Assembly: GCA_022846035.1 (NCBI GenBank)
Contig: AP025580.1
Coordinates: 1,922,001-1,986,000, forward strand
Source: Christensenellaceae bacterium
GTDB lineage: Bacteria; Bacillota; Clostridia; Christensenellales; Christensenellaceae
Direction: 5' to 3'
Length of the DNA: 64,000 nt
A program made the position numbers and the translations under genes. Numbering within the stretch: position 1 is the first letter of the stretch; each line of letters starts with the position of its first letter. The notes beneath the pieces were generated by a model that was given only the letters and a program-made list of their open reading frames with translations, searched no databases and was not told the origin of the DNA. Shown here piece after piece: positions 1 through 10,600 of the stretch.

Positions 1-3000
1 TGCGAAAATGCGGAGATGTTGGCACGGCTGTTGATGAGTCCGTACTGCTTGGAAAAGGCATCATAAAGAGCGTTTAATCGCTCCTGCTCCGCTTTAATTT
101 CCAAGTCGGGGTAATCTTCCGTCTGCAATTCAATCAGCTTTCTGACCGAATCACGGATGCGGATCATACCCTTTATGCGGTTCTCTGCGGTAGCGGATAC
201 CTCCACCGGAGCCATACGGCTGTTTTCTCGGAAGTAGATTTTATCGTCCAGCACCGTATAGGAGAAGTTACGGACGGTGGGATCTGCGGGAATGGAATTA
301 TCCTCCTCTGCAAGCTCATCCTCCACCTCATATGCAGTCAGCTCACCGTGAATATTGGAAACGGCTTCGCTGAGTTGCTCGGCAAGGTCTGCTCCCTCGT
401 AAGGGACGCAAGTGGCTTCGATACCGAAACGCCCCGACACCATTCTCATCTCTCCGAGTATCATTTCGGGATGCTCAACAAAGTAGCTGTTCATCAGGAT
501 ACCGTTTTCATCCGTGCCAAGCTGTACCCAATCCGGCTCTATATCCACAATGCGGTCACGCTTTTGCAGAATAAGAATGTCCGAAACGACCTCCGTTCCG
601 GCGTTACCCTTAAAGGTGTTGTTCGGCAAACGGATAGCACCAAGCAGGTCAGCTCGCTGAGCAATATACTTTCGGACAGCGGAGTTTTCCTTATCCATCG
701 TTCCCTTGCTGGTGATGAGCGCCATTACGCCGCCCGGACGGAGCTTGTCCAAGGATTTGGCGAAGAAGTAGTCGTGAATGAGGAACTTGTGCTTGTCGTA
801 ACGCTTGTCAGGAACCTTGAAATCCCCGAAGGGTACATTCCCCACAACGGCATCAAAGAAGCTGTCGGGGAGGTTGGTTCCCTCAAAGCCCTGTGCGGCG
901 ATAGAGGACTTTTGATATAACTGCTGTGCGATACCGGCAGAAATTGTGTCCAGTTCTACACCGTAGATCTTGCTTTCCTTCATTTCTTCGGGAAGCATAC
1001 CGATAAAATGCCCGATGCCGCAGGACGGTTCCAAGATGTTGCCCTCACGGAAGCCAAGCTGTTTCATCACCTTATACACGGCATTGATAACCGTTGGCGG
1101 CGTGTAGAAAGCGGTCAGAGTGCTTTCTCTTGCGGAAGCGTATTCCTCCGGTGTCAGGATGTTTTTCAGCATCCCGAACTCTGTCTGCCAAGAAACGGCT
1201 CTCTCATCAAAGGCTTCGGGAATACCGCCCCAGCCAACATACTTGGAAAGAATGATCTGCTCGTCCGGTGTGGCGAAGCGGTTTTCTTCCTGACACCTTT
1301 TCAGAACGGTGATCGCCGCATAGTTGCGGTGGAAGCGTTCTTTCTTGTTGACCTCCTCGACCTCGTGAGAAGCAAGGTCAAAGGTATGCCGGTCTGCCAT
1401 TGGGATTTCGGGATGAATATCAAAGGTCTGCACCCGGCTTTTCTTCGGCTGCTCCCAAACAGGGGTAAGGGGTGCTTCCACCCGTGCCAGTTCTTCCTCG
1501 GAGAGATAAACAAGGTCGTCAAAGGACAGTGCTTGCAGTCCTTTTTCGGTCAGTTCTTCAAGGGATGCATACTGTTCACTGCGGACGACTTTTCCATCCA
1601 CAAGGGTTTCGATGCGAAAATCCACAAGATTGACCCTTGCCTGTATTTCGTGCTTGTCATCCTCGGTGGTGGTATAGGCGATCTCAACATTGGAAGGGTC
1701 GGAATAATCCGCACCATCCTCACGCTGATACTCCTCACGGCAAAAATCGTCAATGAGATGCTTCGCCTTGTCCAGAGGATTTTCCGGCAGATACGGGCTG
1801 TCGATGATCTCAAAGCCCTTGGGCGGTGGGTCAAGCTGGGTGATAAAACTGTGCGGAATGGTGTTGCCGTCCTTGTCCTTATACAGAACAATACTCATCG
1901 GCACACCGTAGTAGTTTTCCTCCTTGATGTCCTTCTCAAACTGATAAGGACTGGTGTACTCGATGCTTTCACCGACCTTGCCGTCCGTGCCGAGATAGTC
2001 GATCCTGCCGATGGGTTTGGACTCCACCGGGTCTTCCTTATTGGTGGAAACCACGGTGCGGGTAATGCGTTTACCATCCTCCAAAGCATTGACCGCTACA
2101 TCGTACCCTCTGTCGGTCAGCATTGTAAGGTAGGTTTCCAAGCGGTGCTGCGAAAATCCCACCATAGGGACACGGGTGTTGTGATCGACGGCACGGGTAG
2201 TCTGTCTCAACTCAAGGGCTGTCCCGACGACCTCTGCGTCATCAGCATAGGCTTCAAAGAAATCTCCCATCTGATACAGTACAAGGCTACTCGGATTGTC
2301 TGCTTTGGTTTTAAGATACGCCTGATAGAACTCCGGCAAAGCAGCATCCTTTGGCTTTTCTCTTTCTGCCGCCTGTTCGATACGCTCCACAACGCTTTGC
2401 GGTAAGTCCTGCACAAAGAAGGTGATCTCACCTTCGGGGGAGATGTGGGCAATGTTCTGATAGTCCCCATTGACCTCCACGGCACGGTTCCAAACGGTCA
2501 GTCCGTTGCCGAGATAGCCCATCCCGATGTCATACTCGACCGCCTTTTCTTCGGACTGTTTATTAGCGACCTTCAAATGGTCATTCAGTGGGTTCTCCTG
2601 CACCTTGCTGTCGAATTCAGCTCTCGTCATTTCCTTGTTGAAAAGCGGAAACTGCGTATCATAGAGCATCACACGCTCATCATCAAAGGACAGGATTTCA
2701 TACTCGTTTGCGCCGAGATAGACGGTGCTACCGAGATGGTATTCGTATCGCTCGTTTTCCGGCTCCGTCTTTTCGGACGGTGCGGTAGACAAGATTTCTC
2801 TGTTCCTTCGTTCCTCGGCAAGTGCTGCACGGCGTTCCTCCTGCCTTTGCAGCCACTCAGGGTACTGTGCCTTTTCCTTGGGGTTCAGGTAACGGTCGAG
2901 TTTTATCAGCTCGGCAATACGCTTCTCCACCTGACTCCATTTCAGGTCGATATGAGGTTTATCGCTTCCGATACCTTTAGAAATACGGATGCCCTTGCCG

Positions 3001-4810
3001 TCGTGCTGCTCATCAACACCGGCTCCGACGATTACGGGATAAGCACCGCCCCAGCCGTATTCATTTTTCAGAAAGTCGGCATTTTCCTTTGCAGACAGGC
3101 TCTTGTGGAACTGCTCATAGATTCGCATTTTTCCCTCTGAAATGCCGCTGCCACGGGTGAGAACAGCATCAATGATCTCCTGAGAGAAAGTAAAAGCAGA
3201 GGGCTTTCGTTCCTCTGCTTCTGCTGTCATCAAGCTCAACTGCCCGTCAATGGACGGCAGCGGCTTCATCGTGTCCTGCAACTCCCCAAGCAGTCGCATC
3301 GCTTCAAAGTGCTGGGCAATTACGCCCCAATCATAGAAGCTCTGCGCTGTACGGGAGAGATAGCTGCCCTCCCAAAGCTGCAACACATTCTGATAGGTCT
3401 TGTAGCCCACACGCCGTCCATCGCTCAGAATGACCTCGGTATAGTCGTTGTTGAAAATGCTCTTGATATAAGAAATACGGGCGTCCTCATCAGCGATTGC
3501 TTCAAAGAATGCCCGTATCTCGTCTTTACTTGCTTTCAGGTGCGGCGTAGTGCCGAGGATTTCACGAACGGTATCGTCACCGCCGAAGAACGGCAGGCTT
3601 TTATCCTCGTGGCTTCGGTCGTAATAGTCTAAGCGAAGATTACCTCTGCCATCACGATCTCCTGAACCTGGCTCCGGATACTGTTCATCTTCCGAACCCA
3701 GCTCATCATATCCGTCGCTTTCAGATTCTCCGTCACGCCCTCCGACGCTGCCATCTGCTCCGTCAGCATCTGTTCCAGCTCGTTCGCTCTGCGCTCCGTG
3801 TCGTTCAGATGCTCGTTCAGGGCGCAGCTCGTCAGCAGGTTGTAGTAGCGTACCTTGTGATGCTCCTTCAGGAACTTCTTCCGCATCCGGGCGTACCTGC
3901 CCATCGACAGCTCCGGCTGCTCCGGCATTGTCAGATCGGGGAGCAGATAATCCCCCTGCATCGTGTAAGTGATCTCGTTCATCGTCAGGACTCCTTTCGG
4001 TTTTTTCTTTGCCTACATTGTAATCGGCTTTGGTTTTCTCTGCAATTATGCGATTTTGACGGTCGAGGGCAAGAATGGTACGGGAAATCTCCGCAAGTCC
4101 CATCTCCGCAATATCGCTGGTGGCATAGCCGAGGGCGTTCAGCGTGGCAGGCGTCGTAAAATTCACCACATCCCGAAGATCATCGGGTTCAAAGTATTCT
4201 CCGGCTTCAATGCCCAGGCGGGTCATCGTCATATAGGCGACGCTATTTCGCACCGCCGTTTTGAAAATGTGGGTGATTTCTTCTTCGGATACGCCGTCCA
4301 GGAAGCTGTCTTTCACGCTGTAGATCAGATCGGAGAGATAGTCGGGGATGTTGTCCTCTACGGCGTTTCTTGCCGCCGACTCGATGGCAACGGCAAGGGT
4401 TTCCTTGTCGTTCAACTCTCCGAAGGTGCTTTCCAGCGTGTCGATCACTTCTGCCGTGTATTCGTCCCGCATTTGCCAAATGGGAACTCTGCGGGAAAAG
4501 CGGCTGGGATGCGTGTCGGAAATATCGAAGTAGTGGACAAGCCGCTGGCGGCGTTGATCGGCATCCTCAAAAACGGCAATGCCGTGCGCCCCACGATTGA
4601 CCCATCGCCCAAACTTTTGGTTCCAGTCGTCGATCTGAAGAACGGCTGTGGCGTCCGGTCGCTGTGCGTGTACCAAAAGCTGCTCGTCAAAGCGCAGACG
4701 GTAGTTGTAGCAGGCAGAGCGCAGAAACGCTTCCCAGCTTGCGGGGTTTGCAACGACCGTTTTGCAGGTTCGGTTATACAGCTCCGAGATGAAGTCGTAT
4801 TTTCGTGCCA
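1..4810 (-). CDS. ICE-encoded DNA methylase/SNF2-helicase-type giant protein (N-terminal ~1,603 aa; C-terminus outside window)
   Basis: One open frame runs from ATG at 4810 (AAGGAGGTG seven bases upstream) to the left edge with no stop, so at least 1,603 residues. Residues 1-120 carry a block typical of these element proteins, including FGRWVNRGAHGIAVFED. Residues ~277-394 are an acidic, low-complexity linker that coincides with an out-of-frame tnpV gene. Residues ~817-907 resemble MutS domain I (SSLVLYQMGDFFEAYADDAE). Residues ~1255-1270 hold SAM motif I (LEPSCGIGHFIG) and ~1322-1330 the adenine-methylase motif IV variant NVPFG. In related conjugative elements such proteins continue into a SNF2/DEAD-type helicase; that part would lie beyond base 1. 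It is the last visible gene of the operon beginning at 7486. Likely role is protection or processing of element DNA during transfer (inference). Long plus-strand frames over it are antisense shadows. Confidence 0.85.
3629..3982 (-). CDS. tnpV: TnpV-family transposon-encoded protein, nested in another frame of the methylase gene
   Basis: This 117-aa protein matches the TnpV family in length and block order: ITYTMQGDYLLPDL at the N-terminus, GRYARMRKKFLKEHH, then a helical segment with EGVTENLKATDMMSWVRKMN and EIVMAEVIF at the end. It has its own ribosome binding site (AAAGGAG eight bases before ATG). It lies entirely inside the methylase gene on the same strand in another frame, and the methylase frame stays open across it, encoding only an acidic linker. 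TnpV proteins travel with transposons and conjugative elements; their biochemical function is not known to me. The alternative, that this is a chance frame, is unlikely because the family motifs sit in the tnpV frame and the host frame here is low complexity. Confidence 0.7.
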   Translation of the reverse strand: MNEITYTMQGDYLLPDLTMPEQPELSMGRYARMRKKFLKEHHKVRYYNLLTSCALNEHLNDTERRANELEQMLTEQMAASEGVTENLKATDMMSWVRKMNSIRSQVQEIVMAEVIFA

Positions 4811-4825
4811 TCGGCGGACACCTCC

Positions 4826-5764
4826 TTATCGTTCATAGTCTTTTGGCTTGATGGCTTTGCCGTTCTCGTCATAGCTCTTGGGTTTGGCGGCAATGGAGTC
4901 CCACCGGATCATAGAACCTGCAAGCATCGCCTGCTCCTGTGCCTTGCTGACACCCAGCTTTTCATTGAACTTGTCTTTGATTGCTTCGTTCTCCGCACGG
5001 TTCCCGTCGTTAAAACTTGTGGCGGTATAGCCCTTTTGCCAGCGGTCGATTTGAATGACTTCTCCGGTTGACGGGAGTATGGAATAGCACATCGGAGGCA
5101 AGGGAGGCTCCATAGGAGCGTAGGTACAGCCGCCTTGCTCCATACGCTCGGCAAACTCGCAAATGTGAAAGAGATTGCGTCCGACCTCTGTGTGATAGTT
5201 GTCAATATAGCGGCAGGGATAGCTTTCCGTCTTACCGTCACGGTCGGTCACAATGATGCGCTCTCCGTCCGGAATACGGAACAGCTCTTTATAGTGGCTG
5301 TCAATAAAGCGAATATCCCGGTTGGCTTCTTCGATGTGCTTGTCCAGCAATTCCTTTACATAGCAGAGGCAGTAGAAGTTATAGTCGCCCCTCGTTGGAT
5401 TACAGCGAAGCACGAACGCATATTTCTCGGTATCTGCTCGGAAGCCGAACTCAGTGGTATAAGCACCCTGCATTTCGCTTTCCTTGTTCTCACGCCCATA
5501 ACGCACCATCTGAGAACGGCTTTGAAGCAGTCCGTACTCCTCGGAGCGCAGGGCGTTTATTACATCATCCAAGTCCCGCTTGAACTCATTGCTTTTCCAT
5601 TGCGGTCGGGTATCAAACCAAGTGGTATAAAACTGATTGCCGCTTGAGCCGAAGTCCCCACGCAGATAACCGATATTGCCTGTCTGCCCTTGAAGCTGCG
5701 AGCTTTGAGCGTAGGTGTATTTGCGTTCGGGAACGGTCAGCGGTCGCAGTGTGAAATCTGTCAT
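4826..5764 (-). CDS. conserved ICE accessory protein, function unknown
   Basis: A 312-aa soluble protein with no signal peptide or membrane segment. The N-terminus (LRPLTVPERKYTYAQS, then GNIGYLRGDFGSSG) is of a type repeatedly seen in the accessory region of Tn1549-like clostridial conjugative elements. I do not recognise an enzymatic motif. The start ATG overlaps the stop of the upstream gene by one base (TAATG), implying translational coupling, and the stop lies only 15 bases before the methylase start, so it belongs to the same transcript. The C-terminus is lysine-rich. Function is not assignable from sequence. Confidence 0.75.
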   Translation of the reverse strand: MTDFTLRPLTVPERKYTYAQSSQLQGQTGNIGYLRGDFGSSGNQFYTTWFDTRPQWKSNEFKRDLDDVINALRSEEYGLLQSRSQMVRYGRENKESEMQGAYTTEFGFRADTEKYAFVLRCNPTRGDYNFYCLCYVKELLDKHIEEANRDIRFIDSHYKELFRIPDGERIIVTDRDGKTESYPCRYIDNYHTEVGRNLFHICEFAERMEQGGCTYAPMEPPLPPMCYSILPSTGEVIQIDRWQKGYTATSFNDGNRAENEAIKDKFNEKLGVSKAQEQAMLAGSMIRWDSIAAKPKSYDENGKAIKPKDYER

Positions 5765-6357
5765 TATCTTGCGCCCCTTTCTTGCGGTGTTCGTTGTTTT
5801 GGGATGTCAAAGCCGTAAACGGCGGCGATCTCATCCCCAAGTCGCCGGGTCAGCCGGGTAATATCGGCTCGTGTGGCTTTGCCGTGATAGATTTTATCTC
5901 TCAGGTTCTCCATCTGTGTTTCGGAAACACCGTCTTTGAACACACGGTAGAGATAGTGATTTGTGCCGTCGTGGTGAGTTGCATCGGCACGAAGATCGCC
6001 GTATTTATCTACATACCATTCGGCATAGTCGGTGTCGGCATACAGGCAATCTCGGATGTTGCCGGAGGGGATGTCCTTGTAGCCCATCACTCTGCCGTTC
6101 CATCTGCCGATGTCGCCAATGACAATGATCGGCTGGGAAAGCTGAACATTCAGGTTGACTCGCTCATCGGAGAGGTAGTCGTAATTGGTTTCCTCCATCC
6201 ACTCATAGAGCGCCTGCTCATCATTCGGGTCGTCGTCCAGCTCGTTGGCTTCAAGGAACTCCTTGTAGTCCTCTCGCCAGTCGTCCACATCAAGGTTTTG
6301 GTTGCTCCAAATGATGTGGCGGTCATTCGGTCGTGTCGCTTGGCTCATCTGTTCCAC
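5764..6357 (-). CDS. conserved ICE accessory protein, function unknown
   Basis: A 197-aa acidic soluble protein. It contains a run of aspartate/glutamate in the first 60 residues and a central block IIVIGDIGRWNGRVMGYKD followed by DYAEWYVDKYGDLRADATHH. It overlaps the upstream 83-aa gene by 35 bases and the downstream gene by one base, so it is part of a compact operon. No transmembrane segment or catalytic motif recognised. Its company (methylase, small acidic partners) fits an element-encoded accessory or anti-defence role, but that is only suggested by context. Confidence 0.7.
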   Translation of the reverse strand: MEQMSQATRPNDRHIIWSNQNLDVDDWREDYKEFLEANELDDDPNDEQALYEWMEETNYDYLSDERVNLNVQLSQPIIVIGDIGRWNGRVMGYKDIPSGNIRDCLYADTDYAEWYVDKYGDLRADATHHDGTNHYLYRVFKDGVSETQMENLRDKIYHGKATRADITRLTRRLGDEIAAVYGFDIPKQRTPQERGAR

Positions 6358-6574
6358 CTCCCAAGTATGAGAAAAGACGATTCTTTGCGACCTGCTCCTG
6401 AAGCTCGGTGATGACCGTCATATCCGGAACGGTCACATCGGGGATTTTCAGGATCGTCGGCAAGGTCAGCGCCTTCAAGTCTTTTTCGGTTTTACAGCCT
6501 GCGTCAAAGAGCTTTGCCAGCACCTTCATTTTCTGCTGCAAGCCCTGTTCGGCTGCGGTTTTCTTTGTTGCCAT
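6323..6574 (-). CDS. small conserved ICE protein, function unknown
   Basis: An 83-aa protein beginning MATKKTAAEQGLQQKMKVLA, mostly helical by composition, with a repeated IPDVTVPDMTVI segment in the middle and an acidic tail. GGAGG lies just upstream of the ATG. Its 3' end overlaps the next gene by 35 bases. No known domain recognised. Compact packing and position within the element operon support it as a real gene. Confidence 0.65.
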   Translation of the reverse strand: MATKKTAAEQGLQQKMKVLAKLFDAGCKTEKDLKALTLPTILKIPDVTVPDMTVITELQEQVAKNRLFSYLGGGTDEPSDTTE

Positions 6575-6588
6575 AGTAATCTGCCTCC

Positions 6589-7182
6589 TTATCGCTCGTG
6601 GTCTTTTCCTTGAATTGTGCGGCTAAAAGCAGCCGCTTTTTCTTTTGCCCAATCAGGCATACGCTCCGGCTTTACTTCACCCAGCACATCCATACGCTCA
6701 TAACGGGTATTCTTGCCATCATAGAGATTTTTGCAAAATACGGCGCTGCCACGGGCATTTGCTGAAGCGCCGAAGCCACCGGTCACATAATAGAGTTGCC
6801 GGTCAGATCGTTGATACTCCGGCTTGAGGATTGCTGGGTTGATGGCGATGATTTTGCCGTTGATGTCGTTCTTGTAGTGGTCGGGGATGCAGTCCGCTTG
6901 GGTGATTACCGTCACGGGAATATCCAGATTTTCAACCTCTGCCCGAAACCTCTCGGCGTCTTGCTTGATGCGCTCTGCAAAGAACAGCGCTGCATCAATA
7001 TAATCGTCACCAACAGCACACTCGGTAAACTTTTCAAATATGTCGTTGCGCTCTCCGTAGCAGCAGAGGAAGCGTTCTCCATTGCTATCCTGCTCATTCT
7101 CGGCAAGAATGATTTCACGGGAACCGATATTCACGGCGCAGAGGACGGTGTAATCACCGACCTTTCTCTTTTCATTTTCCAT
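6589..7182 (-). CDS. conserved ICE accessory protein, function unknown
   Basis: I place the start at ATG 7182 (MENEKRKVGDYTV), because GAGGT lies seven bases upstream; the longer frame reaching 7380 reads through the upstream gene and has a composition unlike the rest. The 197-aa product has an N-terminal beta-rich block (YTVLCAVNIGSREIILAE), a helical middle (AALFFAERIKQDAERFRAEVE) and the segment QLYYVTGGFGASANARG. Proteins of this type sit next to the same neighbours in clostridial conjugative elements. No catalytic motif or membrane segment seen; function unknown. Confidence 0.7.
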   Translation of the reverse strand: MENEKRKVGDYTVLCAVNIGSREIILAENEQDSNGERFLCCYGERNDIFEKFTECAVGDDYIDAALFFAERIKQDAERFRAEVENLDIPVTVITQADCIPDHYKNDINGKIIAINPAILKPEYQRSDRQLYYVTGGFGASANARGSAVFCKNLYDGKNTRYERMDVLGEVKPERMPDWAKEKAAAFSRTIQGKDHER

Positions 7183-7192
7183 AGCCGTTACC

Positions 7193-7486
7193 TCAGAGAA
7201 TGCCGATGATGATAACCATACTGTCATCGTCAGGGTTGGCGCTGCGGGAATATTCAGGGAAAAGTGACTGCACACGCTGCCTTGCCCTGCGGATGGTTTC
7301 AAAGCACGGCAGTCCGTAGACTTTGTAGTTGAATGCAAGGGCATTGAGAGGCAGTTCACCGGCTCTGAGATAAGTCGCATAGCGGTTGTAGTAGTGCATA
7401 ATAAGGATCATATCGTCGAACCTTGCTCTCGGACAGTCCTTCAAAATGGAGAGCACACGGCTTTCCACGGTATTCTGTTGATTCAT
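7193..7486 (-). CDS. small conserved ICE protein, function unknown
   Basis: A 97-aa protein (MNQQNTVESRVLSILKDCPR...). It looks like a compact helical, possibly DNA-associated protein: it carries FETIRRARQRVQSLFPEY, a basic helix often seen in small replication or accessory proteins of these elements. AAGGAGGGA precedes the ATG. Its stop lies ten bases before the start of the next gene. It is the first gene after a strong terminator (7510-7541), so it probably begins a new transcript, although no clear promoter was located in the short gap. Confidence 0.65.
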   Translation of the reverse strand: MNQQNTVESRVLSILKDCPRARFDDMILIMHYYNRYATYLRAGELPLNALAFNYKVYGLPCFETIRRARQRVQSLFPEYSRSANPDDDSMVIIIGIL

Positions 7487-7509
7487 TGAATCCCTCCTTC
7501 GGGTAGTAG

Positions 7510-7541
7510 AAAAGGGGCGGAGTTTTTGCTCCGCCCCTTGG
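7510..7541 (-). terminator. rho-independent terminator after the adhesin/30-aa peptide genes
   Basis: On the minus strand a GGGGCGGAG/CTCCGCCCC stem with a short A-rich loop is followed by TTTT. It sits 10 bases past the 30-aa membrane peptide gene and separates the surface-protein unit from the accessory genes. Confidence 0.85.
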
Positions 7542-7550
7542 ATAATCAGC

Positions 7551-7643
7551 TCACTTCTTGTTTTTCGATCTAATCTGCAAGAAGATAAATCCGCCGATGA
7601 TAAAGGCTACCAGAACGATAGCCACGATGGTTTTAGGTTCCAT
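7551..7643 (-). CDS. 30-aa single-pass membrane peptide
   Basis: ATG at 7643 overlaps the adhesin stop codon by one base (TAATG). The 30-residue product is MEPKTIVAIVLVAFIIGGFI followed by FLQIRSKNKK: one transmembrane helix with a basic cytoplasmic end. GGAGG of the coupled gene end can serve as ribosome binding site. Position directly after a sortase-type substrate suggests a helper for the adhesin or for the conjugation machinery, but no family is recognised. Being too short for ordinary gene callers, it is easily missed. Confidence 0.55.
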   Translation of the reverse strand: MEPKTIVAIVLVAFIIGGFIFLQIRSKNKK

Positions 7644-10600
7644 TAGTTACGATCCTCCTTTTTCTTTTTCTTGAATCCGATAACGCCGCACACAGCGATG
7701 CCCACTGCGGACAGTCCTACAAGGGTATAGAGCAGTGGCAGATTGGTGGTATCGCCGGTCTTAGGCGTATCACGCAGAACATTGTGCATCTCCACAATGG
7801 TTGTGGAGCCGAGCTTGACCGTTGCCTTCTTGTCGGCAGGCAGGACATACATCGAAGAAGCCGAGTTGCTTACCTCAGAAATGGTGTAGTCCCCGATGCG
7901 AAGCCCATCAATGAAGATCTCACCCTTGTCGTTGGTTTCAAGGATAATGTCATAGCCATTTGCTCCGGTAATGCGGAAAGCGAAGCCCTTAACCTTGCCG
8001 TCAGAGGAGGTCTTGACAATTTTCAGGTTGCCACGCATAGCATCATTGACGAAGCCGACACCTGCCTTGTTCTCCACCTCGTAGGTCTTGCCGTTGGTGT
8101 CGATCATCACTTCATACACGCCGGTATCGAGGACAAACGCCTCCGGGGCTTTGGTTTCCTTGACGAAGTAGCGACCGTGGAACAAGTCGTTCATACTGTA
8201 TTCGCCCTTTTCCTTTTCGGTCAGTGTGCCGAGCAGTTCATCACCGTCGTCCAGCTTGCCGGTTGCGTTACTGTCCTTATAGACCTCAAAGGTCGCTCCG
8301 GTCAGCTTATTATCGGGATATTCGGAATCCACCTTGGTCAGATGGATGTTTCCACGGACATATGTGTTGACGATCTTGATCTCCACGACCTGACCGTCTG
8401 CACCAATCGTCACGGGATAGACGGTATCGTCCAGCACAAAGCCGGCGGGCTGTTCGATTTCACGGACATACCAAGTGCCGTAAGGAATATTCTCAAAAGA
8501 AAAACTGCCATCTTCAGCAGAAGTGGCAGTCAGCAGAGCGTTTTCCTTTGTAAACTCGCCGTCATCCGTGCGGAACAGTCCAATCAGCGCACCGCCGAGG
8601 GAATCGCCGTTTTCATCGACCTTCTTACCGGAAACAGAACCGTAGATAAGATCATTTTCGATTGCCTTGCCGTCATTGGCGGCAATCTTTACAACTGCCG
8701 TATCCTGATCGGCATACCCAAAGGTAACGGGATACTTGGTATCGGAGAGCTTGTAGTGACTGTCGGTAGCAAGCTCCTGCACATAGTAGCTTCCAAAAGG
8801 AAGCTCGGTCTTAACCTTTGCCGTTCCGTCCTCATTCAGAGAGATGATCTCAACAAGACCATTTGCGGGAATGGAAGTGCCGCTGGCAGATACGATTTCC
8901 TCGGCGGCGAACAGCCCAAAGGAAATGTTCTTCATTTCACCGTTTGTGCCAATGCCGAAGCGCTCATTCTGCTCGATGGACTTTACAAGGCTGATTTCCA
9001 CCTTCTGACGCTCGTTCTCGAACGAAGTCGCCGTTTCTGTTACGGCAACATTCTGACCGGCGTAGACAAGCTCGACGCAGTGAGGTTCCGGGTTTAGCAC
9101 CATCCCGTCGGGTGCTGTGATCTCACGAACCTCGTATTTGCCGAGGTAGAGTTCACGGCTCACCGCTGTTCCGGTTTCATCGGTTGTAACGGTGTCTACA
9201 ACCTCACCCTTGTGATTTCGTGCAGTGCCGTCCGGCGTGACAATATCCTCTGCGGCTACGATCTCATATACCGCACCGGGAAGTCCACGCTTTTCATACT
9301 GCGGCTGATAGATGGTTGGCAATTCGTTTCCGCTTTCATCTACGCCGCCGATGACGGAAACGCCGAAGAACACCTCGCCGATTTTTTCCACGGTGATGGT
9401 GCCTTTCTGTGCCATATTGGGCTTATCCACTTTTACTACCGTAACCCCGCTTTCTTCTGTGGAATTATCCTCCGTGACATCGAAGTACACGGGCGTTTCG
9501 TCGAGGACATAGCCGTAGGGAGCCTGCACCTCGACAATAGAGTACCCCTTTCCAAAGGACAGCTTTTCCGGCGTAACAAGAGAACCTTCTGCATTGGTGT
9601 AGAACACATCAATGGTGGTGGGCGTCGGGTAAGTGAAGGTCATTGTTACGGGGTTGCCATCCGGGTCATAAATCTTAAATCCCGCACCGGCGTAAGGAAT
9701 GGTCTTTCCGGTTTCTGCGTCCTGCTTCACGATTTTGATGAAGCTGTTAAAGGGTGCATTGTTGATAAGGTAGCGATAAGTCGCCCCGTTTTGAGAGATG
9801 AACACATCAAAGTCGGGCATCAGCTCGCTGCCCTCCCACCCGGACACCTGATGGACGGTGTAAATGCCGTAAGGCATATCCTTGGTCTGAGCAAAGCCGT
9901 TTTCGTCACAGGTGAGATAATCACGCTCGGAAGCCTTTGCGCTATCATAGGAGCCAGCGGCTTTCAGATGCACCGCAAACTCGGCACCATTTTCGGGTGT
10001 TTCGATCTGCGTATCACCGTTATCGGTGTGCTTGATGATGGCGATATTGCCCTTTGCGACCTGCTCGGTCACATCATTTGCCGTCTGATTATGCTCCACG
10101 GTATAAAGCTGCGGCTCTGCACCGATCTTATGAACGGTGGCATCAAGCAGATAGCCCTCGGAGGGTGTGATTTCTCGCACCGTCCAGTCGTTATCGCAGA
10201 TATACTCCTTGGTAACGAACTGCCCGTTTTTGTCAGTGGTGTAGGTATCCACAAGGGTTTCGCCCTTATAGATGCCGTAAACAGCACCGGCAAGAGAAGC
10301 ATCACCCTGCGCCGTGCCGGTTTCGGCATCGCTCTTGGTGACGGTCACGGAAAACTTCTTCAAAATATTGAGGAAGCTACGGTTCGTGACCTCGTTCCAG
10401 TTGATAGGCGCAGACTGCGCTTCGGGAACAACATAGCGAACAGCAGTGTCCACTTCCTCCACGGTATAAGGTGTGGAACCGGAAATGAGGACATCTTCAA
10501 AGGTCGCCACGCCGTTTGCATCGGTTGCGGCATACTCGTCTACGGCAATGCCGGAGAGTGAAGTGCCGTAAAGGTGGAAGGTCACGCCCTCGTTGAGATT

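Noticed and set aside
1008-2405. 465-aa plus-strand frame within the element
   Set aside because: It is antisense to the methylase-type gene, whose minus-strand frame carries clear family motifs over the same bases; composition of the plus frame is shadow-like.
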